A stretch of 64,000 bases of DNA from Alphaproteobacteria bacterium (GTDB taxonomy: Bacteria > Pseudomonadota > Alphaproteobacteria > UBA6615): contig JANQOE010000092.1 in assembly GCA_028279245.1 (NCBI GenBank), positions 1 to 64,000 of the forward strand, read 5' to 3'. Positions within the stretch are counted from its first letter, which is position 1. Each line of letters starts with the position of its first letter. Positions 54,484 to 63,625 of the stretch are shown here, in pieces. Both the position numbers and the translations under genes were made by a program. The notes beneath the pieces were generated by a model, which worked only from the letters and a program-made list of their open reading frames with translations, had not been told where the DNA came from and searched no databases.

Positions 54484-54669
54484 GTGGATCCGATTGAGAC
54501 CATCCAGGTTCGGGAAACCCGGGTCCATTGCGATGGCGGCGGGGGGGCGTTGGGCCACCCGCGGGTGTTTCTCAACCTCGGCGACGAAGGCTATGTGACC
54601 TGTCCCTACTGCAGCCGTCGATTCGTTCTTGTACAGGCAGGCGAACCAGCATCCCTTGCGGCCGATTAG
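54484..54669 (+). CDS. Zinc-finger domain protein (NDUFS6-like)
   Basis: 61-residue protein of the family related to the complex I subunit NDUFS6. Conserved VHCDGGGGALGHPRVFLNL and CPYCSRRFV supply the Cys/His/Cys/Cys zinc ligands. GTG 54484 (VDPIETIQV) has GGAGAG just upstream and matches homologue N-termini; GTG 54472 is an alternative. Probably helps assemble complex I. It overlaps the next gene slightly. Confidence 0.85.
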   Translation: MDPIETIQVRETRVHCDGGGGALGHPRVFLNLGDEGYVTCPYCSRRFVLVQAGEPASLAAD

Positions 54670-55225
54670 CTTCCACAAAGATGCGATTGAGACCGACCGG
54701 CTGATCCTGCGGCCCGTGGATGCGCTGCTGGCGCGGGCGATGCTGGAGAACAAGCGGGCCGCGGCCGACCTGGCGGGGGCAGCGCTGCATCGCGATTTTC
54801 CCGACCCGGTGCTGGCCGAGATGTTGCCGCACCATGCCGACGACCTGGAGCAAGGCCGGGCGATCGTCGGTTGGGGCCTCTGGGTCGCGATCTTCAAACA
54901 GGTACGATTGGTGATCGGCGGCATCAGCTTCAAAGGCCCGCCGAACTCCCTCGGCGAAGTCGAAGTGGGCTACGGCGTGGTGCGGGCGCATCGGCGGCGC
55001 GGCTTGGCCGTCGAAGGAACTGGGGCGTTGGTCGCGTGGGCGCTGCGCGACTCGCAGGTCGGCCGCATTCTGGCACACTGTGAGGATGCTAATGTGGGGT
55101 CGATCCGCGTTTTGGAGAAGCTGGGCTTCCTGCAGCTTCCCGGCACCAGCAAACCGGAGCAGATCAATCTGCTGCGGTGGGAATTGACGCGCACAGTTTG
55201 GTGGCGGCAGGCGACACGCGCCTAG
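54656..55225 (+). CDS. GNAT family N-acetyltransferase (RimJ/RimL-like)
   Basis: Acetyl-CoA-dependent acyltransferase of about 189 residues. IETDRLILRPV near the start, VEVGYGVVRAHRRRGLAVEG (acetyl-CoA binding Q/RxxGxG/A) and the end NVGSIRVLEKLGF are family motifs. The start is uncertain: TTG 54656 or TTG 54629, with no ATG available. The substrate is unknown, possibly a small molecule or an N-terminal amine. It lies 44 bases before polA. Confidence 0.8.
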   Translation: MRPISFHKDAIETDRLILRPVDALLARAMLENKRAAADLAGAALHRDFPDPVLAEMLPHHADDLEQGRAIVGWGLWVAIFKQVRLVIGGISFKGPPNSLGEVEVGYGVVRAHRRRGLAVEGTGALVAWALRDSQVGRILAHCEDANVGSIRVLEKLGFLQLPGTSKPEQINLLRWELTRTVWWRQATRA

Positions 55226-55269
55226 CCACGTGGTGTTCGCGGGCGGGAAATTGCGCTACATCTGCCGTC

Positions 55270-58110
55270 ATGGCGCTCGCTTCCGTAGAAACAAACACTG
55301 ACCAGCCGCCCGTCGGCAACAAGCTCTATCTAGTCGATGGCTCCGGCTACATCTTTCGCGCGTTTCACGCGCTGCCGCCACTGACGCGTAAGGACGGCAC
55401 ACCGGTCAATGCCGTCTATGGCTTCTGCACGATGTTGCAGAAACTGTTGGACACATCGGAGGATGACGCTGTTGCGGTGATCTTTGACGCGTCCGGTGGG
55501 AGTTTTCGCAACGAGATCTACGACGACTACAAAGCGAACCGGGGCGAACCGCCGGACGAACTGGTGCCGCAGTTTCCGCTGGTGCGGGAAGCGGCGCGCG
55601 CGTTCAACCTGCCGGTTGTCGAACAGCGGGGCTTCGAAGCGGATGACCTGATCGCCACCTATGCGCGTCAGGCGGCGGAGTCCGGCATCGAGGTGGTGAT
55701 TGTCTCGTCGGACAAAGACCTGATGCAGCTGGTGCGCGACGGGATCACGATGATGGACCCGATGCGCAACAACGCGGTGATCGCCGCGCCGGAAGTCGAA
55801 GCGAAGTTCGGCGTGTCACCGGACAAGGTGGTCGACGTGCAAGCACTGGCCGGTGACTCGGTGGACAACGTGCCTGGCGTACCGGGCATCGGGGTCAAGA
55901 CAGCCGCGCTGCTGGTCAATCAATTTGGCGATCTTGAATCCATCCTCGACCAGGCGGAGACGATCAAGCAGCCGAAACGGCGTCAGTCGCTGATCGAGTT
56001 CGCGGACCAGGCGCGCGTCAGCCGCGATCTGGTGGTGCTGAAAGACGATGTTCCAGTTGACGTGCCGTTGACGGATTTGGGGCGTACGAGGTCGGACCCG
56101 GCAGTCCTGGGTGCGTTCCTCGAAGAGCAGGGTTTCCGCGTTATCCACGAGCGCATGAAACTGCGCTGGTTTACCGAGGGGCTGATCGACGAGCATCCGG
56201 CAGAAACCGCCGCCGCCGAGAAGACGGATGTGAGTGCCGATTACAGTGCCGTCAGCGACATGGCGGCGCTCGAGGCTGTGCTTGCCGAGGCAACGGAGTC
56301 GGGGTTGCTCGGCATGGCGTTCTTTGCCGCCGACAACGATGCGCGGCCGGCGGCCGCACGCCTTGCCGGCATTGCGCTATCACCGGCGCCCGGCCGTGCG
56401 TACTACGTCGGGATCGAGCATGGGGTGGAAGACCAGGGTGACCTGGCGCTGTCTGCACCGACCGCGACGGGTCTCCCGCCGGATCGAGTGTTCGCGGCGT
56501 TGCGGCAAGCACTGGAGGATCCGGCCCTCATCAAGGTCGGCCACAACATCAAGCCGGGGCTGTTGACGTTCTGGCACGAGTACACGCGTCACGGCGATGC
56601 GGACGCGCGCCAGGCGCCGCGTGCGGTGCACGACCTGATGGTCATGTCCTTCGTGCTGGATGGCGGCCGCCAATCCCACAAGCTGGAAGACTTGGCGGAC
56701 CGCGCGTTCGACCATCGGACCGCTGAGTTGAAGCCGTTGCTGGGTTCGGGCCGCAACCGGCTTCGCACAAACAACCTGACCGTCGAACAGATGTTGCCGG
56801 TAGCAGCTGAGGCGGCGGACTATTGCCGGCGGCTTCTGTCCGAGTTGCAGCCGCGTCTTATTCGTGAAGGACTGACGACCGTTTACGAAACGATCGAACG
56901 TCCCTTGGTCACCGTGCTCGCCAACATGGAGCGGGCCGGCGTGCGGGTCGATGGTGGCAGGCTGCAACGGCTGAGCAAGGACTTCGCCGGGCGGATCGAG
57001 TCACTGGAGAGCAAGGCACATGAGCTTGCCGGCGAGTCATTTAATGTCGGGTCGCCGAAGCAGTTGGGCGAAATCCTGTTCGGCAAGCTGGGTATGCCAG
57101 GCGGGCGCAAGAGCAAGACGGGTGCGTACTCGACCGGGGCCGACATCTTGGAGGATCTGGCGGCGGCCGGGCATGACTTGCCGCGCACGGTTCTCGATTG
57201 GCGGCAGCTGGCAAAACTGAAATCGACCTACACGGACGCGCTGATCGGCGAGGTCAACAGCCAGACTGGCCGGATCCACACGAGCTACTCGATGACCGGC
57301 GCTCAGACAGGCCGGTTGAGCTCAAACGATCCGAACCTGCAGAACATCCCGGTGCGGACTGAGGAAGGCCGCAAGATTCGCGAGGCCTTCGTGGCGGCGC
57401 CCGGCTGCAAGCTTGTCTCCTGCGACTACTCGCAGATCGAGTTGCGTATCGTCGCGCACGTGGCGCGCATCGAGCCGCTGATCGAGGCGTTCCGGAACGG
57501 GGCGGACATCCACGCGATGACTGCGTCGCAGGTGTTCGGTGTGCCGGTGGAGGGCATGGACCCGATGATGCGCCGGCGCGCCAAGGCGATCAATTTCGGG
57601 ATCATCTACGGGATCAGCGCGTTCGGGTTGGCGCGTAACCTCGGTATACCGCGCAACGAAGCGCAGGATTACATCCAGGCATACCTCGAACGTTATCCCG
57701 GCATTCGCGATTACATGAGCCAGACGAAACTGTTCGCGCGGGAGAAGGGGTATGTCGAAACCCTGTTCGGCCGGCGCATTCACCTCGCCGCCATCAAGGA
57801 CCGCAATCCAACGCACCGCGCGTTCGCCGAACGCCAAGCCATCAACGCGCCCATCCAAGGATCGGCCGCCGATATCATCAAACGGGCAATGCTGCGTGTG
57901 CCGCCGGTGCTGCAGGAACTGTCGGCGGACTCAAAGATGCTGCTGCAGGTGCATGATGAGCTGTTGTTTGAAGTCCCCGAGGCCGATGTGGACGGGGTTG
58001 TGGCCGGCGTTCGCACCATCATGGAACGCGCCGCGCTCCCGGTGTTGCAACTATCAGTGCCGCTGGTCGTCGATGCAGGTGTCGGCGATAACTGGGACCA
58101 AGCGCACTAA
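55270..58110 (+). CDS. polA: DNA polymerase I, with degenerate proofreading domain
   Basis: 946-residue PolA for Okazaki-fragment maturation and repair. The 5' nuclease domain is intact (VDGSGYIFRAFHALPP, EADDLIATYA, SSDKDLMQ, GDSVDNVPGVPGIG). Polymerase motifs are intact: A CDYSQIELR, B RRRAKAINFGIIYG, C VHDELLFE. In the middle exonuclease domain the expected Exo I DxE reads MAFFAAD (residues 349-355), the Exo II NxKYD reads NIKPG (426-430), and the Exo III YxxxD reads VAAEA (511-515). Proofreading activity is therefore probably lost. ATG 55270 is chosen from homology; a longer frame exists. Confidence 0.95.
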   Translation: MALASVETNTDQPPVGNKLYLVDGSGYIFRAFHALPPLTRKDGTPVNAVYGFCTMLQKLLDTSEDDAVAVIFDASGGSFRNEIYDDYKANRGEPPDELVPQFPLVREAARAFNLPVVEQRGFEADDLIATYARQAAESGIEVVIVSSDKDLMQLVRDGITMMDPMRNNAVIAAPEVEAKFGVSPDKVVDVQALAGDSVDNVPGVPGIGVKTAALLVNQFGDLESILDQAETIKQPKRRQSLIEFADQARVSRDLVVLKDDVPVDVPLTDLGRTRSDPAVLGAFLEEQGFRVIHERMKLRWFTEGLIDEHPAETAAAEKTDVSADYSAVSDMAALEAVLAEATESGLLGMAFFAADNDARPAAARLAGIALSPAPGRAYYVGIEHGVEDQGDLALSAPTATGLPPDRVFAALRQALEDPALIKVGHNIKPGLLTFWHEYTRHGDADARQAPRAVHDLMVMSFVLDGGRQSHKLEDLADRAFDHRTAELKPLLGSGRNRLRTNNLTVEQMLPVAAEAADYCRRLLSELQPRLIREGLTTVYETIERPLVTVLANMERAGVRVDGGRLQRLSKDFAGRIESLESKAHELAGESFNVGSPKQLGEILFGKLGMPGGRKSKTGAYSTGADILEDLAAAGHDLPRTVLDWRQLAKLKSTYTDALIGEVNSQTGRIHTSYSMTGAQTGRLSSNDPNLQNIPVRTEEGRKIREAFVAAPGCKLVSCDYSQIELRIVAHVARIEPLIEAFRNGADIHAMTASQVFGVPVEGMDPMMRRRAKAINFGIIYGISAFGLARNLGIPRNEAQDYIQAYLERYPGIRDYMSQTKLFAREKGYVETLFGRRIHLAAIKDRNPTHRAFAERQAINAPIQGSAADIIKRAMLRVPPVLQELSADSKMLLQVHDELLFEVPEADVDGVVAGVRTIMERAALPVLQLSVPLVVDAGVGDNWDQAH

Positions 58111-58487
58111 CTGTTATTTGTCTTCGCGACTGAATCGATTCGAGCAAACTACTGCCGGATGATGATTCATGTCTCAGTTATGCCACGGAAACGGGTGTTT
58201 TCTTGGTTATCCCCAACCTAGTCCGCGTCTTTGTCTTGTAATGATTAATCTCTGAGGCCAATCTTTTTCTGGAAGGAAACGCGGACAGCCTGGCACTTAT
58301 CCCTTTGTTTCAACCATTATGATAGAAGATCGATACCAATCGGGGTAGATGGCAATAGTCACTCTGGAGAATTGTTTCTAACTCCAAGTTGAATATATTT
58401 TGGTGCTGTTGGATACAAACGGTTAATACCACGCGGGCTCTATAGCTATATTGCAGCAGGGACGATCTCAAAAGGCGGGGACTTGGA
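58111..58487. other. AT-rich intergenic region downstream of polA
   Basis: 377 bases without a recognisable gene, clearly more AT-rich than the surroundings. An 8-base inverted repeat GTCCGCGT (58221-58228)/ACGCGGAC (58279-58286) encloses 50 bases. GGCGGGGA just before 58488 is the ribosome site of the next gene. It may contain the promoter and a structured leader of that gene; no terminator with a T-run was seen after polA. Confidence 0.5.
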
Positions 58488-59078
58488 ATGCAAGCTTTCA
58501 TCACTGCTCTCGTTTCGCCCGAGCGACTATTCCGTGCGGGTCTTCGGAGTGTTTTGGCGCAGGCTGGCCACAATGTCGTAGGGCAGTGGGATAGCATTCA
58601 AGCTATCGATAGTTTCTCCACCGACCAGACGGTCTTGGTGTTGTTGGACGCGGGGAATCCCGGCCAGGACCTGGCAGAGCATGTGCAGCGTGCCCACCAA
58701 CGCTTTGAGCGCGCACTGATCGTCATCCTGGGTAACGAGCCCGAGGCCGATCAGATTCGCGCCGCCCGCGCCGCGGGCGCCGCCGCATTTATTGCGAAAG
58801 ACTGTTCCAGCCAGGAATTACTGAGCCTGTTGGATGCCGTCGGTCGTGGCGAGGCGGTGTTTCCGGTCATCCAAGAAGTTGTTGAGCTGCCTATCACGAC
58901 GCCGGCCGACGACCCCAAGAACCAACTGGTCGAGAAACCCGACCCGCGCGCCTTGTGCCGGGAAATCGGTTTGTTGGCGGCCATCAATACCTGCCGCAAG
59001 CATCGTTGGACCGATCTGCTACGGGTGATTCAGGCGGAACGTGAGGCTGCATTGGCCGTGCCGCAGAACTGGCAATAG
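58488..59078 (+). CDS. Atypical receiver-domain protein without output domain
   Basis: 196-residue protein. Residues 1-125 follow a NarL-type receiver fold (RLFRAGLRSVLAQAGHNVVG, LLDAGNPGQD, AAGAAAFIAKD). Asp54 and Lys104 match the phosphorylated Asp and conserved Lys, but the acidic pair after beta-1 is missing (TALVSPERL) and the switch Thr/Ser is Gly82. No DNA-binding helix-turn-helix follows; the last 70 residues are unrecognised. It could be a phosphorylation-independent regulator or protein-interaction module. Confidence 0.75.
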   Translation: MQAFITALVSPERLFRAGLRSVLAQAGHNVVGQWDSIQAIDSFSTDQTVLVLLDAGNPGQDLAEHVQRAHQRFERALIVILGNEPEADQIRAARAAGAAAFIAKDCSSQELLSLLDAVGRGEAVFPVIQEVVELPITTPADDPKNQLVEKPDPRALCREIGLLAAINTCRKHRWTDLLRVIQAEREAALAVPQNWQ

Positions 59079-59211
59079 GCGCCGCAGCTACGCTCGATCA
59101 TTCGAGGTATTTCTCCTACCTTATTCCTGTTAGTCAAAGTCTCTTCAAAAAACGGACACCCGTGTATTAGCCTGGAAGTCAGGCCAAGAATCATTTTGTG
59201 AGCCTCCTGCC

Positions 59212-59397
59212 ATGTCGCAGTACTACGTGAGCCACGCCGGTATGCTGCAGTACCTTTCGCGTGAATTCCGATCGGCCGCGAAGACCGAACCAGATGGCGG
59301 TCGATTTTCGACCTACGCCTCGGTGCTCGAGCGCATCGCCGACGACCTCATGTATGGCGACGATGTCGCGTCCAGCCAAGAGTGGGTGGCGGAGTAG
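59212..59397 (+). CDS. Hypothetical protein, 61 residues
   Basis: Not recognised. MSQYYVSHAGMLQYLSREF ... RIADDLMYGDDVASSQEW; soluble, mixed charge, without membrane segment. Codon use looks coding, but there is no good ribosome site before the ATG, so the call is tentative. It sits alone between the receiver-like gene and the convergent SCO gene. Confidence 0.5.
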   Translation: MSQYYVSHAGMLQYLSREFRSAAKTEPDGGRFSTYASVLERIADDLMYGDDVASSQEWVAE

Positions 59398-59496
59398 TCA
59401 CGGTATCCTGACATGGACGAGCGTCCTGTCGATGCGGCACCGGCAAGGTCCGACCTTTACATCGGATATTGAGTTCTTGGTCTAGAATGCGCCGGG

Positions 59497-60120
59497 TTAG
59501 ACGCCGGGCTGCTCGCCCCGCACGCTGGCGCCGATGGTTTCGGCAAGACTTTCGGGCTCGGTGCCGTAAGCGAACATCGACACCAGCTCGCCGCTTTCGT
59601 CCATCAAGTAGACGAAGGAGGAATGGTCCATCAGGTAGTAGGTGTAGTCGGGGTCTTCGACTCTGCGGAAGAAGATCCGGTACTGCTGCGCGACCTGATC
59701 GATCTGCTCACGGGTACCGGTCAGCCCGACCAAGTTCTCGTGAAACAGCGGCACGTATTCCGCCAGGATGTCCGGCGTGTCACGCTCCGGATCGATGGTG
59801 ATGAACATTGGCGTGACCTGTTCCGCCACCTCCGGCTCCAACATGTTGAGCGCGACCGAGATGTTTCCCAGTTCGGTTGGGCACACGTCCGGACAGAATG
59901 TGTAGCCGAAGTAGATCAGCATGTGGCGGCCGCGGAAATCGGCCTCAGTGACGGTCTCGCCGGCAGTGTCTTGCAGGGTGAAAGGCCCACCCACCGACAC
60001 GCTGGAAACCAGGCCTTGGCGCAGGCCGTCCCCGGCCTGGGCCGACCAGTACAGCCAGCCGCCGACCCCCAGAACGGCCAGAAGCACTAGTCCCGCTGCA
60101 ATGTCGAACCGGCGGCGCAT
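59497..60120 (-). CDS. SCO1/SenC family copper protein
   Basis: 207-residue membrane-anchored thioredoxin-fold protein that delivers copper to the CuA centre of cytochrome c oxidase. An N-terminal anchor (AAGLVLLAVLGVGGWLYW) precedes Cys76 and Cys80 (FCPDVC) and His166 (MDHSSFVYLMD), the copper ligands. The YFGYTFCPDVCPTEL segment is the family signature. No oxidase genes are in the window. Confidence 0.93.
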   Translation of the reverse strand: MRRRFDIAAGLVLLAVLGVGGWLYWSAQAGDGLRQGLVSSVSVGGPFTLQDTAGETVTEADFRGRHMLIYFGYTFCPDVCPTELGNISVALNMLEPEVAEQVTPMFITIDPERDTPDILAEYVPLFHENLVGLTGTREQIDQVAQQYRIFFRRVEDPDYTYYLMDHSSFVYLMDESGELVSMFAYGTEPESLAETIGASVRGEQPGV

Positions 60121-60316
60121 GGGGTGCTATAAGCCCTTCGTTGGTAAGGTTAACAATGTGACTGACCGTCGCATTTGGCGACTTTTGGGCAGCCGGCCCG
60201 CGGAAATGCTATAGTCGTCAGTCGGTTGCGGCAGCTGTCCATGGGATAGTCGCAAAGGCGCCACAATGGTCGGTCAGGGTCCGGCCAAATGTGGATCAGG
60301 ACCGAGAGATAACACC

Positions 60317-61030
60317 ATGCGCCAAACGATCGCGCTTGTCGACGATGACCGGAACATCCTCACCTCAGTGTCGATGGCGCTGGAGGCTGAGGGTTTCAGC
60401 GTGCGGAGCTTCGCTGACGGGGACGAAGCCCTGCGCGGCCTTAGTTCGCGGCCCGTCGATCTGGCCGTCCTGGATATCAAGATGCCGCGGATGGATGGCA
60501 TGGAGTTGCTAGGGCGGCTGCGGCAAACCTCGAGCATCCCGATCATCTTTCTCACCTCGAAGGACGATGAGATCGACGAGGTGTTAGGCCTGCGGATGGG
60601 CGCCGACGACTACATCACGAAGCCCTTCTCCCAGCGCCTGTTGATCGAACGGATTCGCGCGCTATTGCGCCGCAGTGAGCTGGACCAGCCCGTCAGCAAA
60701 CCAAGCGGCGACAAGGTCGTGGTCCGCGGTAACCTGACCCTGGATCCGCAACGGCATCTGTGCACGTGGCGGGGCGAGGAAGTCAGTCTCACCGTCACCG
60801 AGTTCTTGATTCTGCAGGCGCTGGCGACGCGGCCGGGGCACGTGAAGAGCCGCGACCAGCTGATGGACGCCGCTTATGGCGAGAACATCTATGTCGATGA
60901 CCGGACCATCGACAGCCACATCAAGCGGCTGCGCAAGAAGTTCAAGGAATCCGACCCCGAGTTCGCCCAGATCGAAACGCTGTACGGGATCGGCTACCGC
61001 TACAAAGAAGGGGCCAACGCCGGAGATTGA
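60317..61030 (+). CDS. chvI: Response regulator ChvI (OmpR family)
   Basis: 237-residue regulator. The receiver domain has VDDDRN, phospho-acceptor Asp53 ([11 protein letters not shown]), Thr80 and Lys102; the C-terminal winged helix ([20 protein letters not shown]) is of the OmpR/PhoB type. With ChvG it controls envelope, acid and host-adaptation genes in alphaproteobacteria. ATG 60317 is chosen from homology. The stop overlaps chvG. Confidence 0.92.
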   Translation: MRQTIALVDDDRNILTSVSMALEAEGFSVRSFADGDEALRGLSSRPVDLAVLDIKMPRMDGMELLGRLRQTSSIPIIFLTSKDDEIDEVLGLRMGADDYITKPFSQRLLIERIRALLRRSELDQPVSKPSGDKVVVRGNLTLDPQRHLCTWRGEEVSLTVTEFLILQALATRPGHVKSRDQLMDAAYGENIYVDDRTIDSHIKRLRKKFKESDPEFAQIETLYGIGYRYKEGANAGD

Positions 61031-62739
61031 TGGCGGTCGACGTCGAACATGGTGGATTTCGCAACGCGACGCATGCAGCGCCGAGAGCGGCTGCGGCGCG
61101 TGCCGGCGAACCCCGGGCGTCGCGTCTATCCCGTCGACTGCGGTTCTTCACAAGTTCGTTAACTCGCCGGATTCTGGCCATCAACTTGCTGGTGCTGGCC
61201 GTGCCGATCGGCGGGTTTTTCTTCCTCGAGCAATACCAACAGAGTCTCATCAATCAGAAGATCGAAGCCTTGCGGGTGCAGGGCGAGATCTTTGCCGGGG
61301 CGATCGGCGCCAGCGCCGTCGTTAACACGCCAGGGGTCGGTCAGCGGCTGGAGCCGGCGCGGTCCGGCGAACTGCTGCGGCGGCTGACCGCGCCGACCGC
61401 CACCCGGGCGCGGTTGTTTTCGTCGGAAGGCGGCTTGCTGTCCGATACGCGGGACCTGGCGGCGCCGCGCGGCCATGTCCGGGTTGAGGCTCTGCCGCCG
61501 CCACAACAGGAACGGCCGTTCGCCAGCTTGCTCAACGATATGTTCGACGCGGCAGTCAATTGGCTGCCCGGACGCACCGAGCTCCCGGCCTACCGCGAAT
61601 TGCCGCAGCAAACGGCGGTCGATTACCAAGAAGTCGAAGGCGCGCTGTTCGGGCAAGGCATGGCGGCGGTCCGCGATGATACCGCCGGCGGCATGGTGAT
61701 CTCCGTCGCAGTGCCGGTGCAGCGCTACAAACAGGTGCTCGGCGCCCTGATGCTCTCGACGGATAGTTCGGAGATCGAAGCCGGGCTGCGCGCGGTCCGC
61801 ATGAGTATATTGCGGGTGTTTGCCGTCGCGCTCGGGGTGACGATTCTGCTGTCCATGTACCTGGCCGGGACGATCGGCCGGCCATTGCGCCGCCTAGCGG
61901 CGGCGGCGGAGCGGGTGCAACGGGCACATGGACGGCAGGCGGAGATCCCCGACCTCAACCGCGGCGACGAGATTGGCGACCTGAGCCGCGACCTGCGTGG
62001 CATGACGACGGCGCTGTGGGACCGGATGGATGCCATCGAACGCTTCGCCGCCGACGTCGCCCATGAGATCAAGAACCCGCTGACCTCGCTGCGCAGCGCC
62101 GTGGAGACGGTGGCGCGGGTGACCGACCCGGACCAGCAGCGGCGGCTGATGAGCATCATTCTGGAAGACGTGCAGCGGTTGGACCGGCTGATCAGCGACA
62201 TCTCCGAAGCTTCGCGAATCGATGCCGAGCTAAGTCGGCTCTCGCCCGAACCGGTGGATCTGCGCCAGTTGCTGTCGGCCCTGGTGGAGATCGAGCGCGC
62301 GACATCGGACGAGAAGGCCGCGCGGCTGGAAATGGAGGTGCCGCCGGGTGTCGGGTTGACGGTCCGCGGCCTGGAAGGCCGGTTGGGCCAGGTGTTCCGC
62401 AACATCATCAGCAACGCCCTGTCTTTCAGTCCGCCCAACACCACCATCACCTGCCACGCGTGGCGGCAGGATGACGTCGTCCGCGTGGTGATCGAGGATG
62501 AAGGACCCGGGATCCCACCCAACAAGCTCGACGGGATTTTCGACCGCTTTTACTCGGATCGCCCGGATGGGCAGCCCGGCGGGTTCGGCAAGCACTCCGG
62601 CTTGGGCCTCAGCATCTCGCGGCAGATCGTCGAGGCGATCGGCGGCCAGATCTGGGCGGAGAACCGGCTGGATATGGCCGGCCGGGTGCTCGGTGCCCGC
62701 TTTGTCGTCGAGCTGCCGGCGGCGGAACCGGCGCGCTAA
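61030..62739 (+). CDS. chvG: Sensor histidine kinase ChvG
   Basis: 569-residue membrane kinase. TM1 is about residues 48-66 and TM2 about 260-282, enclosing a periplasmic sensor of roughly 190 residues. HAMP follows, then the H-box FAADVAHEIKNPLTSLRS (His345), N-box NIISNALSFSP, and G-boxes EDEGPGIP and GLGLSIS. ATG 61030 overlaps the chvI stop. Its stop overlaps the convergent AEC gene by 4 bases. Confidence 0.92.
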   Translation: MAVDVEHGGFRNATHAAPRAAAARAGEPRASRLSRRLRFFTSSLTRRILAINLLVLAVPIGGFFFLEQYQQSLINQKIEALRVQGEIFAGAIGASAVVNTPGVGQRLEPARSGELLRRLTAPTATRARLFSSEGGLLSDTRDLAAPRGHVRVEALPPPQQERPFASLLNDMFDAAVNWLPGRTELPAYRELPQQTAVDYQEVEGALFGQGMAAVRDDTAGGMVISVAVPVQRYKQVLGALMLSTDSSEIEAGLRAVRMSILRVFAVALGVTILLSMYLAGTIGRPLRRLAAAAERVQRAHGRQAEIPDLNRGDEIGDLSRDLRGMTTALWDRMDAIERFAADVAHEIKNPLTSLRSAVETVARVTDPDQQRRLMSIILEDVQRLDRLISDISEASRIDAELSRLSPEPVDLRQLLSALVEIERATSDEKAARLEMEVPPGVGLTVRGLEGRLGQVFRNIISNALSFSPPNTTITCHAWRQDDVVRVVIEDEGPGIPPNKLDGIFDRFYSDRPDGQPGGFGKHSGLGLSISRQIVEAIGGQIWAENRLDMAGRVLGARFVVELPAAEPAR

Positions 62740-63611
62740 AGCACCCAGATCAAAAGCAGCGGCAGCAACAGGAAATACATGACCGTCGAGACGAAGACGG
62801 TGCCACCAACCTCAGCTGGGCGGTTGTCGTACAGCTGGGCGAAGAGGTAGTTGAAAATCGCCGCCGGTGCGGTCGTCTGGATAATCAGCACGCCGCTGGC
62901 GACCCGGTCCAAACCCATGAGCTGGGTGACGGTGACGGCCACAACGAAGCCAATGGCCAACCGCAACGCGCCAACGGTCGCACTTACCCGGAGTTGGGGC
63001 AGCCGGAACCGCGCCAAACCGCTACCGAGACCAAGCAGGAGCAGCGGAATGGCAATGCCGCCCAACAGCGTGACGGTATTGTCCAACCAGCGCGGGACCG
63101 GCATGCCCGTTCCCACGACTACGGCGGCCAGCGCGAGCACATAGATGATCGGCGTCCGCAGGATGCGGCCGGGCGACATGGCACCGGCGGCAATGCCCTG
63201 GCCGACGGTGAATTGCAGGATGGCGATGATCGAAAAGAAGACGATGGCCAGCGCCAACCCTTCTTCGCCGAAGGCGAAAAGGCTGAGCGGCAGACCGAGA
63301 TTGCCGGCGTTCGGCAGCAATATGGTCGGCAGGAAGGCGCGTTGGGACAGCCCCAGCAGGTGCAACGCCAGCGCGCCGAGCAGACCCAAGCCAAGCACAA
63401 TCAGTAATCCGGCCAGCAAGATCTGGCCGTAGGCGGCGGGCGAAACCTCGAGGCGCGTCAGTGTCGCGAAAATGAGACATGGGGTCCCTATCATCGTGAC
63501 GAGACGCGTGACAAACTCGGCTTCAAATTGCCCGCCGCCGTGTTGCCAGGCATAGCCCAGCAGGACAATTGCGACGACAGGCAGGATAATTGCGACCAGC
63601 TCGGCGAACAT
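62736..63611 (-). CDS. AEC family transporter (auxin efflux carrier-like permease)
   Basis: 291-residue inner-membrane protein with about ten helices. ILLPNAGNLGLPLSLFAFGEEG and the C-terminal TTAPAAIFNYLFAQLYD are typical of AEC permeases, which export or import organic acids. It is inserted on the opposite strand between chvG and hprK, which are usually adjacent in alphaproteobacteria. Its start codon is only 14 bases from that of the divergent hprK. Confidence 0.88.
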   Translation of the reverse strand: MFAELVAIILPVVAIVLLGYAWQHGGGQFEAEFVTRLVTMIGTPCLIFATLTRLEVSPAAYGQILLAGLLIVLGLGLLGALALHLLGLSQRAFLPTILLPNAGNLGLPLSLFAFGEEGLALAIVFFSIIAILQFTVGQGIAAGAMSPGRILRTPIIYVLALAAVVVGTGMPVPRWLDNTVTLLGGIAIPLLLLGLGSGLARFRLPQLRVSATVGALRLAIGFVVAVTVTQLMGLDRVASGVLIIQTTAPAAIFNYLFAQLYDNRPAEVGGTVFVSTVMYFLLLPLLLIWVL

Positions 63612-63625
63612 GGGCGCCTCCTAAC

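Noticed and set aside
58221-58286. GTCCGCGT/ACGCGGAC inverted repeat as a small RNA or riboswitch
   Set aside because: Only 8 pairs around a 50-base loop, no internal conserved structure recognised and no terminator, so kept as a note on the intergenic region only.
58310-58597. 95-residue minus-strand frame near the receiver-like gene
   Set aside because: It runs from the AT-rich intergenic region into the antisense of the 58488 gene and has no motif or ribosome site.
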